A stretch of DNA of 64,000 nt from Rhynchopus sp. YZ270_cl-10 (lineage: Eukaryota; Euglenozoa; Diplonemea; Diplonemida; Diplonemidae). The stretch lies in the NCBI GenBank assembly GCA_964035575.1, contig OZ037837.1, positions 1,922,001-1,986,000 on the forward strand, in the 5' to 3' direction. Below are positions 39,033 to 49,114 of this stretch, one piece after another. The position numbers and the translations under genes are program-made. The notes beneath the pieces are model-generated. The model was given only the letters and a program-made list of their open reading frames with translations. It was not told where the DNA came from and searched no databases. How positions within the stretch are numbered: the first letter of the stretch is position 1; each line of letters opens with the position of its first letter.

Positions 39033-42000
39033 CACGACGGACTAGTTATGGCCATGACAGGTGATATGACAGGTGGTGTTACTAGTTATAAATATGACAG
39101 GTGATAATTGAATATTACTAGTAATATGACAGGTGGTACCTGTAAAATGACAGGTGCACCTGTCATTTTGACAGGTGGTACCTGTCAAATGACAGGTACC
39201 ACCTGTCATATGACAGGTGTTTTTGCCGGTGGCTATTGCCTCCCAGGGAAAGGGACTCTCGAATTTTTTTTTTTGCCCCCTTTTAGGGCGAATTTCGACG
39301 ATTTGAGGCCATTAAAAGCAAAATTTGACACTTTTGAGCATCTATGGGGGTCTATAACGCGATTTTGCGCACCCGATTTTTCGTGGGATTTACGAAAGAC
39401 AAGTCAATTTTTGACCCCAAAAAAATTCACAAAATTGCCCTCGGTGGTCCTCACCCCCACACGTCCTCAATACTGGGCGAAAAAATGCAAAAAAATGCAA
39501 AAAAAAACGCAAAAATCGGGTGTTTGACCATCTGGGTGCACCAAATACACGGGAGTGCGGTACTAAGCCATAATCAGTCTTTCCGCGCTGAAGAATCCGA
39601 TGAAGAATTCTTCATTGGAAAAAAATAAAAATACAAATAAAAAAATTGAAGAGGTGGGGTGGGGCCCGAAGGGCCGCCCACCTCTTTCATCTTCCTCCCA
39701 GCCTCCTCGCCCGAGCCATCTGCCGACTATTTCCTTCCGTTGCAACCCGACCTCGGAGATGACAAGGAGTGGGGAGAAGCTCCTGGTGGATCCGGCGAAG
39801 CCGGGGACAAGCAGAGAGGAGATGAAGACGCAACTGAAGAAGGAGTACGGGATAATGCGAGTTTGTGCGACTCGCCTTCTGACCCCCTGTTTCGTCTTGC
39901 GAAGATGAGCGGGAATTTTCGTGATTGAAGTTGGTGAAGACACGTCTCCGCTCACAAGTTGTCGACGAACCCCTTGATGCACTCTTGCATGCCAAGAACC
40001 ATCCCGCGAGTACCTCAGTGAGGAGGTGTCCGCAGAGCTTCTGCATCTCTTTGAATATCATAAAGATCCACCCCACCCACCACCGTGCGAAAGCTCGGAC
40101 CCTTTTTAGGCCAGGAATTCTAGTTTCTCCGCCGGAGGCCCAGAACTTCCGGCGCGCTACGCGCGCCGGGCTCGGGACGTATTTACCTTTTATGCACAAA
40201 ATCACTATTCTTCATCAAAAATCCCGCTGCATTTTTTACAATGTACCCTAATTTTTTTTCGCCTGCGGCGCCGCACGTAGCGCGCCCGGGTTTGGGACCC
40301 CTTCTTGAATTTCGAGGGGGCGGTTCACGTTACAGTGGGTCCAGAATCGTAGTTCAATTTAACCCCGCTAAGTAACTCGACCAAAACGTGTATCAGCCAA
40401 GAACTTGTCCATTTTTTTCAAAATGACCCCGTTACAGTGAGGGTAAAAGTTTGCGGAGATGCTCGGAAAACCCGAAAAAGGCCAAAAATCCCCCCAAAAG
40501 GGAAAAACGAGAACATGTTTCGGCAGGGGGGCAGCGTGTTCTCAGAAAAATCCAAAAATCACCTGAAATCCTTATAAAAAACCTGGTGCCCGATCCAAAA
40601 AAATGGAAAAAGCCCGGGTGCCCGCCCACCCCTGCAAAAATCGACTTGTACAGCCATTGCTTTGGTGTGGGCTTGTTCACACCGGGCAGAGTGCGAGTTA
40701 TTCTCAGCAACACGGCCCCGCCCGGCCCCCCAGATTTTTCCCGTAAGAAAACTACCTGCGCGAACCAGGCATTTTTTGTCCTCCCTCAAGTGCTCCCTCG
40801 AACCTGGCGGGAGGGAGGGAAATAGCTATTTACTGACGCAGTGGTGGGTTTGTACGTCCAATGATGTTCTCGTACCTGGAGAGTGGACCGAGTGCGAGGT
40901 ATGTTTTTAACCCCCGGTTTTCACCACCCCCGCTCCCCCTTTTCGACATTGTCCCGCTCTGGATGTACGTCTCGTCTCCGGATGTAAATTGAAGCTATTT
41001 TTTCCCGCCCAAATTAGCGACTACCAAGATTTGTGCTCCTCTATCTATCTCTTGTTGGGTGTCCGCCCCGGTACAGCCGGTCATGTACCAAGGTACACTG
41101 TTCACGAGAGGGTTTTGTATTTCAAGTCATTGACTCAACTTCTTTTTTTTTGTTAGTAACGTCACTTTTGTCCTCAATTTCTCTTAACAGGTACCCGAAC
41201 CGACGACCCTTCATTGTGACAGCGAAGCAGTGCCGACGGACGAGCTGGTGCAAATATTTCAAAATCAGGTGGCGACCGAGACCACCCCAATTATTATGAA
41301 ACTCTTAGTCAGTCACTGCTATAGCCATTTAACCCAGGGAGCATAGCTAGTGCAAGAAATTCGACTTCGGGATCCGGAAAGTCTGTCCTCTGCTTGCGGA
41401 GGACTAGGCACAAGAAAATATTGCGTTCCCCCAGAAACCAATTTTTGTCACAGTAATTTTTGCCCAGGGCATGCTCTTGAAGCATGGCGGCTTGGTGTGA
41501 GAAGGGGCAGTGTGTTGTTTTGTTCTAGATTTCAACGGTTGTTAGAACGAGTCAAGTGGATGCTTATCTAAACACTGACTTTAGTACAGACCCGAGAGAT
41601 CACACATGACTTTGAGGAAAGAACAAAGCAATGCATCTGTACCCGCACGCCAGGTTGTAGTTACTTCAGAATTTTCTTAAGTTTGCGCGAAAGAGAGCGG
41701 GGGCAACTCCTTTGTATCATAAGCCCGCTGTGCAGAACAAAGCGAGGAACCTTAAAACACTACCTGCGTGGTGGCTGAATTCACATCCCTTAGAATTACC
41801 AGAATTCAGCCTTTGTTGAAGTAACGTACATACTTGTATGTGCGTGTCACGCTTCTCCATCCTTAAATGGGTGCACTGCTTCACTGCAGCGGGTAAGCCT
41901 CTCTCGACTAGTGCAAACTTAAGAATTTTCTGCTGGAACTTACCAAAATCGATTTTCTTTCACCCCAAACACCCGCAACACCCCACCTGCTACTTTGGTA

Positions 42001-42500
42001 GCCTGTGTTGTTGGGAGTTGGTTCTCATGTTGATCCCCAGTGTTTTGCACTGCTTCTTCTGAGCCCAACGCTGTTTGGCCTGTCGACGTAATAAATACGA
42101 AGACAGGGCGGCGGTGCCAACAATTTTCCGATGATGTAACGTTTATCTGATTGATTTATCGTTTGATATACCTTGTGTCCTACTTCATGCACACCCAAGA
42201 AAGGTTATTGAACGGTACTTTCAAGCGATACTTCGTTATGTCATTGGGGGTACCTGGGTACCTGGGTACCTGGGTACCTGGGTACCTGGGTACCTGGGTA
42301 CCTGGGTACCTGGGTACCTGGGTACCTGGGTACCTGGGTACCTGGGTACCTGGGTACCTGGGTACCTGGGCACCTGGGTACCTGGTGCCTGTATTTTGAC
42401 AGGTGGTACCTGTCAAAATGACAGGTACCACCTGTCAAAAAATTTCACCTGTCATTTTACTAGTAAGATCACCTGTCATGGTCATAACTAGTCCGTCGTG
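39033..42500. mobile_element. inner TA-flanked element with ACCTGTCA arrays
   Basis: Ends CACGACGGACTAGTTATG match inverted at 42483-42500 and are bordered by TA (39031-39032 and 42501-42502). Near both ends TGACAGGT/ACCTGTCA occurs about 17 times in both orientations, often as the palindrome ACAGGTGGTACCTGT. The 3.4-kb interior has GC-richer coding-like stretches (39660-39930, 40450-40830), but no intact gene or known transposase motif. It sits in the subterminal repeat of the outer element, so it inserted later. Confidence 0.7.
42249..42386. repeat. 8-bp minisatellite GGTACCTG, about 17 copies
   Basis: An almost perfect array with one GGCACCTG variant near the right end. The unit contains the palindrome GGTACC, so the array can fold on itself in many registers. 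It lies just inside the right end of the inner element. Confidence 0.9.
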
Positions 42501-43359
42501 TACCCCCGGGTAATACAAGTACCCCTGCAAATACAAGTACCCCCCGGGGTTTTCGATTTAAATTAATTTATATTTTTAATACAAGTACCCCCCACTTTTG
42601 TGTACGTTTTTCTTAGCAGGTGGTGCCAAAAAAATTTTCCCAGCAATTTTTACCACAAAAATCGAGAATTTTTTTTTCTATTTCGGTGCCAGGCTTTGCG
42701 CTAATTGTTGGCCCTTGGCCCGGGATTTTTGGATATTTTTGTGGTGCGTTTTTTGCAAACCGGGGTTTCTTTACCACAACCAGAGAATCTCATATTTCAT
42801 AGTAAGGGTACTTTAGAGTGTTTTTGTACCCACATGTGACCCCACCGTGGAGAGCAATCAGCTCGCGCAATCAAAAGAAACCAGAGAAAAGAAAAAAAAC
42901 GAAAAAAGTTGGGTACCGTGCACCTGCGGCGATACCTGTTCCCAGTCAAAAACACCACAATTTCATCTGAAATTGGGTTTTCAGACTGAAAATGCCCCTT
43001 GTTTAGGAGTCTGGGTTCATATTTTGTGAAAATTTAAGTCACTAAAAATTTGTCCATTTTTCCGAATATGCCCCACCACAGCGCGGGATTGGCTCAGAAA
43101 TGCCACAAAACACTGTTTTTTCACCCCAGACGTTACCCGTCGCAACTATTTGAGGTGCGTTTTTTTGGGCCCGAAACATGATTTTTCAGATTTTTTCCAA
43201 AAGTTAGCGCGAAGCCTGCTTCACACCTTTTCTCTTTTCTCGATTTTTCGGATTTTTGCTAAGGCGTTGTCCCATACAAAAAAAATTATTTTCCCCCCAT
43301 ACAAAATGTACAGGGAAAAAGTTTTTAATACAAGTACCCCCATCACCTTTTTTCACGGG

Positions 43360-43860
43360 TCAGGAAAGATCTTTTGTCTTTTTTTGTCTTTTTTCGAGAA
43401 TCTCGGGAGAAAAAAAAAAAAAATCAAGATTTTCAGGATTTTTGTCTTTTTTTTTCAGGATCTCTCGAGATCTTTGAGATCTTTGAAAAATCCTGAAAAA
43501 AAAAGGAAAAAAAAGGAAAAAAAGAGAAAAAAAGATGAAAAAGATCTTGAAAATCTTTTTTTTCTCAAAAAAAAGATAAAAAAGATTTTTGGGATTTTGA
43601 AAAATCTTTTTGGGGGAAAAAAAAAAAAGATTTTGAAAATCTTTTTTTTTTTTTCAAAGATTTCTCAAGATCTCGAGATTTTTCATGAAATTTCATGGAT
43701 TTTTCCAGGATTTTTCAGGATTTTTTCAGGATTTTCCCAGGATTTTCAAATCTTTTCTCTTTTTTTTTTTCTCCCAAAAATCTTTTTTTTTTTTTTTTTT
43801 TTCGGGAGAAGAGGATTTTTTTTCTCGAAAAAAAAAAAAAAAAAAAAGATCTTTCCCGAC
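43360..43860. repeat. low-complexity A/T/G tract with repeated GATCTT hairpins
   Basis: Almost nothing but A-runs, T-runs and short GATCTT/AAGATC or TTTTCAGGATT blocks. Opposed AAAAAGATCTT and AAGATCTTTTT blocks make long imperfect hairpins. Apparent open frames here are by-products of the bias. Confidence 0.7.
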
Positions 43861-43963
43861 CCGTGTTTTTTTATTTTTGAAAAACCCGGATCTATTAGTT
43901 TTACCCGCTCAATACAAGTACCTGGTCTTGTATTAGCTCCCCCCAGTAAGATTTCAACGAATT

Positions 43964-45072
43964 TATTTTAAAGTCATTTTAGTGCATTTATGTGTCCTTC
44001 CCCTACTGAGTAAACAGCGTGCTCAAAGTCGTCTTTGATTCATTGCTGTGAAGCACGCGTTCGGTTTTTGTTCTATTCCCCCCACCCGCTCTTCGTGCAT
44101 GCAGAAAGCGAAGGCACTCCCTTAGTTTTAACATTGCGTGCCCCAATTTGGTAACTCTCCCAACGTTCCAAATGCTGTCGAGAGGGTTCCGCGCTCTGTG
44201 TTTGTCAAGTTATATTATTTCTTTTGTGCATGGCAGGCGACACTTCAAGATAACCAACAACGTGAAATAAGCATTACAGACCCTGAACCAAGATGTAGGA
44301 AACCAAGCTTCCACTTAAGAGGGGGACTTGCATTTTACTTGCCATTACTTAACTGTATGAGAGAGAGCACATCTGAAGCATGTTAAAGTTACCCTACCCC
44401 CGTCCACCCCCTCCAAGGGAGAGAGATTCTTTTGAAAATAGGACAATAAAACAGAGGCAAGGCAGAGCTTCTCTGCCCAAGTAGTTGCACACTGACTGTC
44501 GACGTACTAACAACTTCGTTTCTATTTCCGTGTTCAGAACTAGAATAAGAGGCCAGATGGTTTTCAATTCTGTCAATATTTCTGATCCAATACGTTTTGA
44601 AACACAGCATGTATCTGACTCCGCACAGCAGTAAGCAACAGTGAGGCTTGGACTACGTATGGGCTGTGTATGTTGCAAGATTTTTCTCTTTTTTGTTTGT
44701 GTCCTGTCGAAAGCAGCTGGGAAGGTGAATGCATGTTTGCCCTCCTCGCGTTCTTTCTCCACCTTTAAATCCATACAGATGTATGTGCACGAGAGGCACA
44801 TTGTGAACCCCAGACCAGTCATCATCCCAAATAATGTTCTTTCCCCCAATTCTTTTCTTTATCTCTGGATTCGTATGTCTCAAATCAAGCGCATTTTGTG
44901 CTTTGTTTTGTAGGTTCAGTCAGAGACAGGAGGAGGCTGAGTGAGGAAAGCAGCAATTCCCACATTTATTTCAGAATAGTACTTCGACTCCCATACCGTC
45001 TTCGCAATTGCGACCCATGCACCCTTTGCGTGCAACACCTTCACGTGGTCGTTTTCACTCGCCACCACTTCC
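43964..45072 (+). other. rest of unit A and boundary to unit B
   Basis: 43964-44880 matches 47756-48655. No gene is seen in either copy; short frames such as 44138-44386 are conserved only because the DNA is duplicated. Unit B starts near 45073 with CCCCAGTGTTCACAGAGAG. Confidence 0.5.
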
Positions 45073-48000
45073 TCCACCCCAGTGTTCACAGAGAGTAACG
45101 TTCCCACGTCACAACCCTCAACAGAAATTCGTCTCTTTTCATCCTCCTCTCACGCCCACTACACAAGGGTCCCGTCGGGGGGGTGGAAACTATGCGCGTC
45201 TTTGTGCTGCTTGCTGTTGTGTGCCTGTCGCATGGCGAGGACGCCATACCTCCTCTCCCGACCCTGCCGCCCACGCCAGAACCTGGCACAGAAGCACCAA
45301 CAAATGTTCCTGTTTCTGCGTGTTTGGAGTCATCATCACCGCTGCATATTTCGTTCAGCAGACCATCGTCCATAACCCTCAAGTGCTGGAGGTTTCAGTG
45401 TACGGGAACCGTACACATCACCTTCCTGCACAAGACAGCGAAGGAAAAGGTGTCTCTCATCAACAGCAACGGTTACGAGCTCATGTCACTTATGGACATA
45501 TTTGACAGCTACACTGACTCGTATCCTGCAAACGGCGACATGCTGATTGCGTACCAGACGGGCGCTAATTATCGCTCTGGTACGATTGAACTCACAGTTG
45601 ACTGGGAGTGTGAGGAGGGCACACCTGTCCCGCCTGCAGTGGGGTACAGCTCAGCTGAGTACTTGACACTGCCGCCTGTTGGGACGTACAAGAGGTTATT
45701 TTCAAATGAAGGTCACAAATGGATAATCCCTTGCACGGGTATGATCGACATTGAAGAGCGTGTGGGTAATGTCTTTACCGGCGCAACGCTCACATTCATC
45801 AGCAGCAACACAACTGTGTTTACACAAAATAGCGAGGGTACGGCCGAAGGCAAGTACGCAGTTGACGGGTACTTTTTTATTGAGTTGGATAACAGGAACT
45901 TCCAGTATCGTGACAACTTCTTTTTCTTTTCTTGGAGTTGTAATGGTGTCACACCACCAGTCCCATCACTGCAGGATACGCCAAGACCTGGCACACAAGC
46001 ACCACCAACAGATATCCCAGTTCCTGCTGGTGACACTTTTGCACCACCGCCACCTCCTGTGAACGCTATGTGCACAAGTGACAAAGACTGTCGCACTGGG
46101 CGGCTTGACCCGAAGGCGACGTGTGATGCTGGGACGTGTGGATGCCACACACAGGGCTACGCACACCCCCCTGGTGTGCCTCTGTGTCTGCCTGCAGACG
46201 ACGTGACAGTGCGACGCGTTGGGGACGGTGACAGACATGAATGTTGTGGACTCGGGGGACGGTGTCCTGGTGGTGGGCATGGTGCGTGCCAACACAGCAA
46301 AGCTGGCGGATGTGCTTTCTGGCAAGGTGAACCTTACTCACGCTCTCGGCTCTGCAGGTGTCTCTGTGGGCCATGGTGTGACGTGCGCAAGCACATGGGG
46401 TGCGTCGTACACGGTGCAGTACAACGGAGTCTGCAATGCTGTGGCCTGCGACGACAGCACCACCCTTGCACTGCAGAACGGGAAGTACATCTGCAAGAGC
46501 AAACCTGAGGACGGCTCGAGTGGCAGCAACGTGGGACTCTACGTGGGCATCGGTGTCGGTGTGCTTGGGATCGTTGCAGGTGTTGCTATGGCGTGTTACT
46601 ACTATAGAACCAAACACAGTCGCACCCCCACAGAACGCACAGCACTCATGACCACGCCTCCAGAGAACCCATTGAAGTCCTGCCATATTTCTGAACCGAT
46701 GGAGTAGAGAGCAATGTAGTGAATAAAGTGCCAAGGTGACTACACGAAGCCAAGGGTTCCACTAAAGGGGTTTTTGTTAGAATCGTCTTTACTCTAGTAT
46801 TACTGTTTACCCTCTATCCCCTTGTGCTCCACCTCCCAGGTTTTTTGGGGGTTTTCGGGTCTTAAAGACTCTTTTTGGGATTTGATTCATATTAATCTGA
46901 ATCCCCCTTGTGCTCCACCTCTCCCCCGTACTTGAGGACGCGGGTTTTTCGGGACTTTTGGGGTTTGAAAAGAAATGAGGGGATCCGATCAGCAATCAAT
47001 AAACAAGGAATAGCTACTCGTGCGAGAGTGCCCTGGGGGGTATTTCATTTTTAGTCAACACATAGTCTTGGACAAAATGCTCGAGACCAACACATCTTTC
47101 ATCATTATCGTCACTTTACTCATTGACCGATACTAATCAAGTGGAGAAGAAGATAAGAAGTGTGAACGAACAACAAACAAACCTTTATTTTACCCTCTCC
47201 CCGTTTACAGTCATTTGAGCATCAAAGAGAAACAGTCTCTCGAGCATTTTTATTGATGGACCCTTGTTCTTCATTTCTGCCTTTGCTCGCAGTGCTTTTA
47301 CATTCCCACCCCCTATTTTCAAATTAACGCACACTGGTGGCCAAGGCCATCTTTCGGTAGTATATTATCTGAATCAACTTTTGCTCGTCAACGCAGCGTC
47401 GTGCACCTGCTTCTCAACGTGCCCATCTACAGCACTCCCTACTAGGCTGGATTTGCTTTTGATGCCACGTCCTGTATGTGCTCTGTCGCTGTGCTTTTTC
47501 TTATTCCTGTGCAACGCCACTTAGCAGTCAAGTAACCGTGCCCCACACATTGGGTGTTTTGCTTCTTTGCTTCTTTGCTTTGTAGCGGCACTGCTCAGAC
47601 GCTACTCTCCCTACCCCTCTTGTGTGCGCTGTCTGTTGCAATGAAAAGCAACGCACGAACAGGTTGCCCACAACTATGATCTCTCTTCCTCCCATGCGAG
47701 TAGCATTTTTTTGTATTTTTGTATTTTTGTGTTCTTTTCTTTCAACGAATTAATTTTAAAGTCATTTTAGTGCATTTATGTGTCCTTCCCCTACTGAGTA
47801 AACAGCGTGCTCAAAGTCGTCTTTGATTCATTGCTGTGAAGCACGCGTTCGGTTTTTGTTCTATTCCCCCCACCCGCTCTTCGTGCATGCAGAAAGCGAA
47901 GGCACTCCCTTAGTTTTAACATTGCGTGCCCCAATTTGGTAACTCTCCCAACGTTCCAAATGCTGTCGAGAGGGTTCCGCGCTCTGTGTTTGTCAAGTTA

Positions 48001-48655
48001 TATTATTTCTTTTGTGAATGGCAGGCGACACTTCAAGATAACCAACAACGTGAAATAAGCATTACAGACCCTGAACCAAGATGTAGGAAACCAAGCTTCC
48101 ACTTAAGAGGGGGACTTGCATTTTACTTGCCATTACTTAACTGTATGAGAGAGAGCACATCTGAAGCATGTTAAAGTTACCCTACCCCCGTCCACCCCCT
48201 CCAAGGGAGAGAGATTCTTTTGAAAATAGGACAATAAAACAGAGGCAAGGCAGAGCTTCTCTGCCCAAGTAGTTGCACACTGACTGTCGACGTACTAACA
48301 ACTTCGTTTCTATTTCCGTGTTCAGAACTAGAATAAGAGGCCAGATGGTTTTCAATTCTGTCAATATTTCTGATCCAATACGTTTTGAAACACAGTATGT
48401 ATCTGACTCCGCACAGCAGTAAGCAACAGCGAGGCTTGGGCTGTGTATGTTGCAAGATTTTTCTCTTTTTTGTTTGTGTCCTGTCGAAAGCAGCTGGGAA
48501 GGTGAATGCATGTTTGCCCTCCTTGCGTTCTTTCTCCACCTTTTAATCGATACAGATGTATGTGCACGAGAGGCACATTGTGAACCCCAGACCAGTCATC
48601 ATCCCAAATAAAGTTCTTTCCCCCAAATCTTTTCTTTATTTCTGGATTCGTATTG
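45073..48655 (+). repeat. segmental duplication, unit B
   Basis: Direct tandem copy of unit A without the 5-kb insertion and with one instead of two N-terminal domain repeats in the gene. Identity ends at about 48655, just after TTTCTGGATTCGTAT. Confidence 0.85.
45192..46707 (+). pseudogene. surface-protein gene, broken copy B
   Basis: ATG at 45192, signal peptide MRVFVLLAVVCLSHG, one CUB/PPC-like domain (about 30-260), Pro-rich linker and EGF-like Cys block (MCTSDKDCRTG...CDAGTCGC). About 95 bases present in copy A (37286-37380) are missing at 46211, shifting the frame. The ATG frame then runs 98 codons out of phase, giving a tail rich in Cys and Arg that ends at 46508. It never reaches the transmembrane helix, which stays open in the other frame to 46707. 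If translated, copy B would be a secreted 438-residue protein rather than a membrane protein. The lesions differ from those in copy A, so the two copies decayed independently. Confidence 0.7.
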
Positions 48656-49114
48656 GCCATGAAGCTACCTACAGAGATGCTGTCGTCCTGCGGCGTCGTG
48701 CATCATCAGACGTTATCTGGGTCTGCGCTATCCCGCAGACCCGAAAACACTGCATGGGGTGTATGTAGTTTCGTGATCCAATGACACATCGTATGCATGT
48801 GGAAACGTTTATCATAGCCGTAAAACTGGCCATGTGTATTATGTGGTCAAAAGTGAAAAATTCCTTCCCCAATGGATTTATTGGGCGTTAATCTGCGACT
48901 ATGCTACCACCTGGAAGAAAGTGCATGGCATCTCAAAAATTCCGCCTGCTGCGGGCAGCACTTGACCCATTTTCATCACTATCGTCCCCTTGTTTTTGCT
49001 TGCCTCTTTGAAGAGTCATGTGTCCACACCCACACCACCTACCCACTGTCAGGATATTCCACCTGTGTTGTTTCACCACCCACCTCAGCGCCCGAAGAGG
49101 GTCTTTCAGCGAAG
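46708..49114 (+). other. 3' region of unit B and upstream of the receptor gene
   Basis: 46708-48655 is duplicated sequence without a gene. 47740-47756 is the unfilled site of the 5-kb insertion. 48656-49114 is single-copy at first; from about 49020 (TGTCCACACCCACACCACC) it matches 57605 on, upstream of the second receptor gene. GGGTCTTTCAG ends five bases before the ATG. Confidence 0.5.

Larger units (their letters stand above)
39007..43946. mobile_element. outer TA-flanked DNA element (interrupted)
   Basis: The left end CTGGGGGG...GCTAATACAAGTAC faces the right end, which reads CTGGGGGGAGCTAATACAAG on the other strand. TA borders both (39005-39006 and 43947-43948). AATACAAGTACCCC recurs at about 42513, 42530, 42580, 43328 and 43913 and looks like a subterminal binding repeat. 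Only 39007-39032 and 42501-43946 belong to it; the middle is a second element. No transposase is recognised. Confidence 0.65.
38906..43963. mobile_element. 5,046-bp insertion in unit A, defined by the empty site in unit B
   Basis: TTTCAACGAATT occurs at 38906-38917 and again at 43952-43963, but only once in unit B (about 47740-47755), where the flanks are joined. The extra 5,046 bases are therefore an insertion bordered by a 12-base direct repeat. Deletion in B between the same short repeats is the alternative. The first 90 bases are a partial copy of the dispersed GTGTACGT repeat; the rest is the TA-flanked nest below. Confidence 0.7.
35445..44880 (+). repeat. segmental duplication, unit A
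   Basis: Unit A runs from CCCCAGTGTTCACAGAGAG to about 44880 and matches unit B (45073-48655) almost throughout. It differs by one extra domain repeat in the gene (about 0.7 kb) and by the 5,046-bp insertion at 38918-43963. The two units are directly adjacent and in the same orientation. Confidence 0.85.

Noticed and set aside
43150-43971. 273-codon frame rich in Phe, Lys and Ser
   Set aside because: A product of A/T runs and GATCTT repeats; low complexity throughout.
48872-49114. 81-codon upstream extension of the first receptor gene
   Set aside because: Not shared with copy 2, and separated from the common ATG by the CTTTCAG acceptor-like site.
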